This document shows positions 44,006 through 48,981 of a stretch of 48,981 nucleotides of DNA, piece by piece. The translations under genes were made by a program, and so were the position numbers. The stretch is from an uncultured Kangiellaceae bacterium (lineage in GTDB: Bacteria > Pseudomonadota > Gammaproteobacteria > Enterobacterales > Kangiellaceae): assembly GCA_905479925.1 (NCBI GenBank), contig CAJQOL010000098.1, positions 1 to 48,981 of the forward strand, written 5' to 3'. Each line of letters opens with the position of its first letter. The first letter of the stretch is position 1. The notes under the pieces were generated by a model, which did no database searches, had not been told where the DNA came from, and worked only from the letters and a program-made list of their open reading frames with translations.

Positions 44006-45133
44006 TTAGTACTTAAAATCTTCCGGCATTTCAATTTCAGGCAACTTATCTGGTCGAGGACCTTTTCCCTGCCTAAAGGTACGTAACTGAAATACAAAGG
44101 CTAATACTTGGGCGACGGACAAATACAGACCTTGAGGAACTTCTTGGTCAATTTCCGTAGTGTGGAAAAGCGCTCGAGCCAGTGGTGGTAGCTGCAAAAT
44201 ATGAACATCGTTTGCTTTTGCTACTTTGCGTATTTGCAAAGCGATTAAATCTGCGCCTTTAGCGACAACAATAGGAGCACTGGACTTTAATGCATCGTAT
44301 TTAAGTGCAACCGAATAATGCTCAGGGTTTGTTACAACCACGTCGGCTTCAGGCACCGCCTCCATCATTCGTTGCTGAGAAAGCTCTCTCTGTTTCTGCC
44401 TTACACGCCCTTTTACTTCAGGCTTCCCTTCGGTATCTTTATACTCATCCTTAACTTCCTGCTTCGACATTTTTAACTCTTTAGCATGATTCCATATCTG
44501 GTACGGAACATCGATAACAGCAATAAAGATCAAGGACAACGAGAGCAGAAAAAACGCTTTGGTCACGGTTTGCATTGCGGAAGAAATTGCCGACTCAACA
44601 CTAGTTTGACCTAGTGCAATAAGAGTTGGGTAAACGTCAATTATAACAAAATAAGCGACAACAAAAACGACTCCTATTTTTGCTAAGGCTTTAACCAACT
44701 CGATAAGAGCGTGAGTACCAAACATTCGCTTAAGACCTTTAGCAAATGACATTTTATTAGCTTTCGGGGCGACCGCTTTCCAACTAAAAGAAATCCCACC
44801 AAGTAACATTGGCGATAGCAAACCAATCAAAAATAAAACATAAAAGAACGGTGCAACTGCAGAAGCAGCCTCTCCGAATAATTGAGCGATAGCCTGTGGA
44901 AGTTGGTTCGAGTTAAATAGAAATTTACGATCCGGTGAAAAGGCTTTTTTGGCAAGTTCTCCTATATTCGAGCCCGCGCCAGATGAGAAAAAATAAAGAG
45001 CTGCCGCAGCTGCCATTAACAACATCGCTGTTGTTAATTCTTTCGATCGCGCAATCTGTCCCTTATTGCGAGCGTCTTGTAGCCGCTTGGGGGTTGCCGC
45101 TTCTGAACGTTCACCGGCGCTTTTTTCAGCCAT
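44006..45133 (-). CDS. flhB: Flagellar export switch protein FlhB
   Basis: FlhB switches export from rod/hook to filament substrates after autocleavage. Its 375 residues comprise an N-terminal segment SAGERSEAATPKRLQDARNK, four membrane helices (about 35-215), and the cytosolic domain. The cleavage motif reads TNPEHYSVALKYD with N269, P270, E271, H272. The usual motif is NPTH, so Thr271 is replaced by Glu while the essential Asn-Pro is kept. The C-terminal tail RQGKGPRPDKLPEIEMP is typical. fliR lies 72 bases upstream. Confidence 0.95.
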   Translation of the reverse strand: MAEKSAGERSEAATPKRLQDARNKGQIARSKELTTAMLLMAAAAALYFFSSGAGSNIGELAKKAFSPDRKFLFNSNQLPQAIAQLFGEAASAVAPFFYVLFLIGLLSPMLLGGISFSWKAVAPKANKMSFAKGLKRMFGTHALIELVKALAKIGVVFVVAYFVIIDVYPTLIALGQTSVESAISSAMQTVTKAFFLLSLSLIFIAVIDVPYQIWNHAKELKMSKQEVKDEYKDTEGKPEVKGRVRQKQRELSQQRMMEAVPEADVVVTNPEHYSVALKYDALKSSAPIVVAKGADLIALQIRKVAKANDVHILQLPPLARALFHTTEIDQEVPQGLYLSVAQVLAFVFQLRTFRQGKGPRPDKLPEIEMPEDFKY

Positions 45134-45189
45134 TAGCCTAAACCTCCTAGAATCAGAAAGTCATGGTAATTATTAAAGTGCTTAGTCTG

Positions 45190-45217
45190 GTTCAACATTC
45201 TAGGTTCAACATTCTAG
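45190..45217. repeat. 14-bp tandem duplication spanning the fliR stop codon
   Basis: Two perfect copies of GTTCAACATTCTAG lie side by side (45190-45203 and 45204-45217), with a degenerate third beyond. The fliR stop codon (45206-45208) lies in the second plus-strand copy, so fliR itself ends NLEC and the other copy is in the fliR-flhB gap. Confidence 0.85.
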
Positions 45218-45985
45218 ATTCACCATTTGACACATTAAGCTATTGGCTCTAAATAGTTGCCCTTCAAAGTGTGGCATAAAATAGACTAAAACAAACCAAG
45301 TCAATATCAAACCTGTAACCATGGTTAACGGAAAACCAACGACAAAGACATTTATTTGTGGGGCTGCCCTGGTCATTACACCAAACGCAATATTAACGAT
45401 TAATAGAGATGCTATCGAAACTATTGCCATGATAAGGGCCGCTGCAAAAAGCCATTTTCCCCAGCTAACCAGCTCAAAGAGCATTTGATTTAGACTCTGA
45501 GTAGTGCCAATTGGGAAAGAAGTAAAACTCTCTATGACTAACCTCAGCATAACCAGGTGACCATCAAATGCCAAAAATAACAAGGTTGTCATCATTAAAA
45601 AGAACTGGCCCATAGCGGGAACACTATTACCATTTGCAGGATCGACTAGTGACGCAAAACCTAATCCTGACTGCATGGCAATTATCTGAGATCCAACAAC
45701 AAAGGTTTCCAACATCATTCTTGATACAAAACCAAGCGCTACACCAATCAAAGTTTGTTCTACTAGTAAGATAGAAGCTTTAAATGTAAATAGCTCTACG
45801 TTGGGATAGGTCGGAAGGCTGGGAACAACAACGGCGGTAACTGCTAAGGCAAGCAGCATTCGAAATCGCGCAGGAATGTTGCGTGAACTGATCACGCTCA
45901 CAACCATAAGAAAACCTGAAAGGCGAGCAAATGGCAGAATATACATTGCCATGGTATTCAGTATTAACTCCGCACTGATACTCAA
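45206..45985 (-). CDS. fliR: Flagellar export gate protein FliR
   Basis: FliR is a component of the FliPQR export-gate core in the inner membrane. Its 259 residues contain about six hydrophobic segments. Recognisable parts are AMYILPFARLSGFLMVVSVI, then RMLLALAVTAVVVPSLP, MQSGLGFASLVDPANGNSVP and TRAAPQINVFVVGFPLTM. The length is normal and the order fliP-fliQ-fliR-flhB standard. A 14-bp tandem duplication covers its stop codon. Confidence 0.95.
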   Translation of the reverse strand: MSISAELILNTMAMYILPFARLSGFLMVVSVISSRNIPARFRMLLALAVTAVVVPSLPTYPNVELFTFKASILLVEQTLIGVALGFVSRMMLETFVVGSQIIAMQSGLGFASLVDPANGNSVPAMGQFFLMMTTLLFLAFDGHLVMLRLVIESFTSFPIGTTQSLNQMLFELVSWGKWLFAAALIMAIVSIASLLIVNIAFGVMTRAAPQINVFVVGFPLTMVTGLILTWFVLVYFMPHFEGQLFRANSLMCQMVNLEC

Positions 45986-46031
45986 CTCGATTCTCTCTCT
46001 ATTTACAGATTAACAAATACAAAAATGGTAA

Positions 46032-46301
46032 CTACCCTATGAGCTCCGGTATCGAAAGGTAGAGTTCAGTGGTAAAACCAATAACCGTGGAAAAAATCCA
46101 ATTAGCCAAAAAAATTAACGCCCCAAGTGTAACTAGCAACCTCGGCAAAAAGGATAGCGTTTGTTCGTTAATGCTTGTAGCAGCCTGAAATATCGCAACA
46201 ATTAAGCCGACTATAAGCCCAGGAACAACAACCGCTGAAACTAATAAAATAATGATATAGAGTGCGGAGCGAAAAACTTCAACTACAACTTCGGGTGTCA
46301 T
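46032..46301 (-). CDS. fliQ: Flagellar export gate protein FliQ
   Basis: This two-helix protein of 89 residues belongs to the FliPQR gate. MTPEVVVEVFRSALYIIILL begins helix 1 and VGLIVAIFQAATSINEQTLS is the conserved cytoplasmic turn, followed by LPRLLVTLGALIFLANWIF for helix 2. It has a good AGGA site upstream (TAGGAGGAAAAA before the ATG). It lies between fliP (85-base gap) and fliR (46-base gap). Confidence 0.95.
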   Translation of the reverse strand: MTPEVVVEVFRSALYIIILLVSAVVVPGLIVGLIVAIFQAATSINEQTLSFLPRLLVTLGALIFLANWIFSTVIGFTTELYLSIPELIG

Positions 46302-46386
46302 TTTTTCCTCCTAGCTTCAGTAACTAAATTCGTGAAAAGTTTGAGTGGACATTTTCTATATAATTCTTCCTTGATCGTTTCTCTTG

Positions 46387-47139
46387 TCAAGTAAAGCTAT
46401 TAGCTAGAGTGCCAACCACTAAAGCCCAACCGTCAATCAAAACAAATAACATTATCTTAAAAGGCAAAGATATAATCAAAGGCGATAACATCATCATACC
46501 CATTGCCATAAGAATACTAGCGATCACCAAATCAATAATGAGAAACGGAATAAACAAGAGAAAACCAATTTGAAAAGCGGTTTTTAGTTCGCTGATAATA
46601 AACGCAGGAACAAGCACTTTAAAAGGTGGCATTTGCCCCTCTTCTAAAGGAGGAGTAGCGGACAAATCCATAAAGAGCACCAAATCAGTTTCTCTAATTT
46701 GCCCGTACATAAAATCAGCGAATGGCGCCTGTGCTTTTTCAAGCGCTTGTGTCGATGTAATAGACTCTTCAATGTATGGTTGAACGGCTTCGGCGTTAAC
46801 TCTTTCTATCACCGGCGACATTATGAAAAAACTAAGAAACAAACTAAGGCCGATTAAAATTTGATTTGAAGGTGTTTGTTGCATACCTAATGCTTGACGT
46901 AAAATGGCGAATACAACGGTAACTCTTATGAAGGATGTCATCATCATGACAATTGCCGGCAAAAAGGTTAATAACGTCATTAACCCTAAAACTTGAAGCG
47001 TTATACTATATTCTTGGTTTCCTGACTCGTTCGTCTCTACAGACAGAACCGGAATTCCAGCATCAGCATTGACCTGAGTGACCAATAAAAACTGGGAAAT
47101 AACCAAAAGACCAATCGATAACAGCTTTGACCATTTCAC
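46387..47139 (-). CDS. fliP: Flagellar export gate protein FliP
   Basis: FliP forms the pentameric core of the flagellar export gate. The 250 residues start with a signal-peptide-like segment ([19 protein letters not shown]...VNA), typical of FliP. Family segments are [20 protein letters not shown] and then [40 protein letters not shown] and [20 protein letters not shown]. The start overlaps the fliO end by four bases (ATGA), implying translational coupling. Confidence 0.96.
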   Translation of the reverse strand: MKWSKLLSIGLLVISQFLLVTQVNADAGIPVLSVETNESGNQEYSITLQVLGLMTLLTFLPAIVMMMTSFIRVTVVFAILRQALGMQQTPSNQILIGLSLFLSFFIMSPVIERVNAEAVQPYIEESITSTQALEKAQAPFADFMYGQIRETDLVLFMDLSATPPLEEGQMPPFKVLVPAFIISELKTAFQIGFLLFIPFLIIDLVIASILMAMGMMMLSPLIISLPFKIMLFVLIDGWALVVGTLANSFT

Positions 47140-47723
47140 GCGGATTTATCCATTTGATTATGCTTACATCCAAACTGTTTTTGGGTAGAGCGCCCCCCGG
47201 TTAAAAAATGAGAGATAACTTGATTGAAATTTAACGTTTTATTCGCCGCTATTTTATTCTCTGCATTCGATAAATTGGATTTATGGTCATGACCGATACT
47301 CTTCCCATTATCTACAACACTAACTTTAGCCTGGTTTTCTATTGTACTTTTTTCTACTTCATCTAACTCACCTAGCTGATTAATGGATTGGGCAGTTACC
47401 CCGATTAAAAATCGCTTTTTATCAACTTCAACAATCATCAGCTTTTCTTTTGAGCCTATTATTTGAGTTTCTACAACATTGATTGATTTTCCGACTGGGG
47501 AGAAATTAGTAAAACGTTTAAATGCGTAAGCCAACGCAAAGATTACAGCCAAGACAATCACTAACCCCATTAGCATCGGCAATAAACTTTCCGCTGGAGA
47601 AACCGACTTAAAGTTATTAGTTGACGCGACCTCTTGAGCCAAGGTTAGACTCGGCGCAAAAAGCGAACAACTGCCTAACCAATTGCGGTATTTAGCTACT
47701 CTAGATTGAAAAGAAATCTTCAT
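47136..47723 (-). CDS. fliO: Flagellar biosynthetic protein FliO
   Basis: FliO is a scaffold for FliP assembly. It has 195 residues. The N-terminus looks like a cleavable signal or anchor ([18 protein letters not shown]), followed by a membrane helix at about 47-67 ([20 protein letters not shown]) and the FliO cytosolic domain ([38 protein letters not shown]). The C-terminal 70 residues are K/N-rich and poorly conserved. It lies between fliN (12-base gap) and fliP (overlapping). Confidence 0.9.
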   Translation of the reverse strand: MKISFQSRVAKYRNWLGSCSLFAPSLTLAQEVASTNNFKSVSPAESLLPMLMGLVIVLAVIFALAYAFKRFTNFSPVGKSINVVETQIIGSKEKLMIVEVDKKRFLIGVTAQSINQLGELDEVEKSTIENQAKVSVVDNGKSIGHDHKSNLSNAENKIAANKTLNFNQVISHFLTGGRSTQKQFGCKHNQMDKSA

Positions 47724-47735
47724 TTTCAGGATACT

Positions 47736-48128
47736 CTATTTGAGCTTCTGTATTCTTTCGTGAGGACTCATGACATCAGTCAGTCTGATTCCATATTTCT
47801 CGTTAATTACCACTACCTCGCCATGGGCGATTAACGTTCCGTTTACCATCACATCTAACGGCTCTCCAGCGAGCCTATCAAGCTCAACCACTGATCCTTG
47901 CGTTAGTTGCAGCAAGTTTCGTATTGGAATTTGTGTTCTACCGACCTCCATAGAAAGAGACACAGGGATATCGAGAATGACATCGAGCTTCTCGTTATGA
48001 ATAGAGCCTTCAGCGCCGCCGGTTTCCTCAAGCGGATCAGGTGAAACAGCTTCAGCGGTTTCTTGTTCGTTCATTGCGTCAGCCCAGTCATCGGCCGAAT
48101 CGTCAATGATGTCATTATCGTCAGACAT
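47736..48128 (-). CDS. fliN: Flagellar motor switch protein FliN
   Basis: FliN is the C-ring switch component that binds FliM and FliH. This 130-residue protein has an acidic N-terminal extension (about 1-45, rich in D and E) and a SpoA-type domain (LDVILDIPVSLSMEVGRTQI, then RNLLQLTQGSVVELDRLAGE and GEVVVINEKYGIRLTDVM). The length matches the Pseudomonas and Vibrio form. It follows fliM by 4 bases. Confidence 0.96.
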   Translation of the reverse strand: MSDDNDIIDDSADDWADAMNEQETAEAVSPDPLEETGGAEGSIHNEKLDVILDIPVSLSMEVGRTQIPIRNLLQLTQGSVVELDRLAGEPLDVMVNGTLIAHGEVVVINEKYGIRLTDVMSPHERIQKLK

Positions 48129-48132
48129 TTAT

Positions 48133-48981
48133 TTAATCCTCAAGCATTGAGCGCATAATATGTTCACGGGAAATTTCTTCGGTTATTTTAACGGACATAA
48201 AGCCATTTGATTTACCATACTGAGCTCTGAAGCACGGCATATCGTGAGCTTTTACGACCACATGTTCGGGCATGTCAAATGGAATGATGTCACCTTCTTT
48301 AAATTCAAGGACATCTTTTAGGTTAACTTCTGCTTCCCCTAGCGATGTGGCTAATTCAACTTCAGCGGTCAGTATTTCTTCCTTTAACGCATCAGTCCAA
48401 CGCTCATCACCTTCGTCCCTGTCACTTTGGATACCCGCATCCAGTTTCTCTCTAATAGGCTCTAACATCGAGTACGGCATGGTGACATGGAAATTTCCTC
48501 CTCCACCATCTAACTCAATATTAAAGCTACAGACACAAACAACCTCACTCGGACTAACAATTGTTGCCAAAGCGGGATTAACTTCTGAATCCATGTAGTC
48601 AAAATCGACTTTCATCACTGGGGCCCAAGCTTCCTTTAAGTCGATAAACGCTTGGTCGAGCAGTAACTGAATGATTCGCCGTTCAGTGGGAGTGAATTCG
48701 CGCCCTTCAATTTTGGTATGAAAACGACCGTCTCCACCAAAGAAATTATCAACCAAGATAAAAACTAATTTTGCCTCTAAGGTGAAAAGCGCTGTACCAC
48801 GTAAGGGTTTAATCTTGACCATATTTAGGCTTGTCGGAACAAACAAGCTATGAATATATTCACTGAACTTAATCATCTGAATACCGTTAACTGAAATCTC
48901 AGCACTGCGACGCATCATGTTAAAAAGACTAATTCGCATATGTCTGGCAAAACGTTCGTTTACCATCTCAAGAGATGGCAT
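48133..48981 (-). CDS. fliM: Flagellar motor switch protein FliM, 5' end cut by the window
   Basis: FliM is the C-ring protein that receives CheY-P. The 282 residues visible cover the middle domain (LEMVNERFARHMRISLFNMM, then GTALFTLEAKLVFILVDNFF and GDGRFHTKIEGREFTPTERR) and the C-terminal SpoA-type domain (LEFKEGDIIPFDMPEHVVV). Usual FliM is about 330 residues and starts with a CheY-binding peptide; that part must lie beyond 48981. The codon at 48979-48981 is an in-frame ATG, but it corresponds to the conserved internal MPSLEMVNERF and is not the likely start. Confidence 0.95.
   Translation of the reverse strand: MPSLEMVNERFARHMRISLFNMMRRSAEISVNGIQMIKFSEYIHSLFVPTSLNMVKIKPLRGTALFTLEAKLVFILVDNFFGGDGRFHTKIEGREFTPTERRIIQLLLDQAFIDLKEAWAPVMKVDFDYMDSEVNPALATIVSPSEVVCVCSFNIELDGGGGNFHVTMPYSMLEPIREKLDAGIQSDRDEGDERWTDALKEEILTAEVELATSLGEAEVNLKDVLEFKEGDIIPFDMPEHVVVKAHDMPCFRAQYGKSNGFMSVKITEEISREHIMRSMLED

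Overview
The window looks like chromosomal DNA of a motile, AT-rich marine-type gammaproteobacterium. The evidence is the relA-mazG-pyrG order, a BarA-type tripartite kinase, long-form QueF, TtcA, and a polar-flagellum gene order (fliMNOPQR-flhBAFG-fliA-cheYZAB-motCD-parC-parP) like that of Pseudomonas and Vibrio. A Kangiella/Aliikangiella-like lineage would fit, but this was judged by eye and not tested. No rRNA, tRNA, CRISPR array, prophage or intact insertion sequence was seen.

Left part (1-21.6 kb), mostly housekeeping. pyrG (cut by the window edge), mazG and relA are on the minus strand, followed by rlmD. On the plus strand, a periplasmic binding-protein-like gene lies 4 bases ahead of barA, which suggests a two-gene sensor unit. 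Then come mtaB, a DUF4442 thioesterase-like gene and an AcuI/YhdH reductase (minus), a POT peptide transporter with a clear terminator, a YfcC-family carrier and a CBS-pair protein (plus), queF and a DUF1820 gene (minus), a small class I methyltransferase (plus), mscS (minus) and ttcA (plus). Intergenic regions here hold a 13-bp inverted repeat around the methyltransferase promoter, a degenerate 9-mer array after queF, and a 544-base convergent gap with a perfect DnaA-box match.

Middle (21.6-29.4 kb), an accessory block on the minus strand. In transcription order it has a DinB-like gene, a single-module NRPS (C-A-T-E), an overlapping KANL3/Tex30-type alpha/beta hydrolase, and an MFS transporter. 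The NRPS is split by one in-frame TAA exactly in the conserved A3 core motif of the adenylation domain; all else around the stop remains in frame, so this is a recent nonsense mutation, a sequence error or suppressed. The block lies just after the parC-parP pair, where related genomes usually carry the scaffold cheW gene, and no free-standing cheW is seen.

Right part (29.5-49 kb), one long minus-strand flagellar/chemotaxis cluster. fliM (5' end cut by the window), fliN, fliO, fliP, fliQ, fliR, flhB and flhA encode the switch and export gate. flhF and flhG set pole and number, and fliA is sigma-28. cheY, cheZ, cheA and cheB form the signalling core, motC and motD the stator, and parC and parP the polar array positioning pair. 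ParP carries an unusual run of about 24 near-identical 15-bp units encoding a long charged helix. CheA has four copies of an acidic DDEFEALLDELH-type motif where a P2 domain would be expected. FlhB has NPEH rather than NPTH at the autocleavage site.
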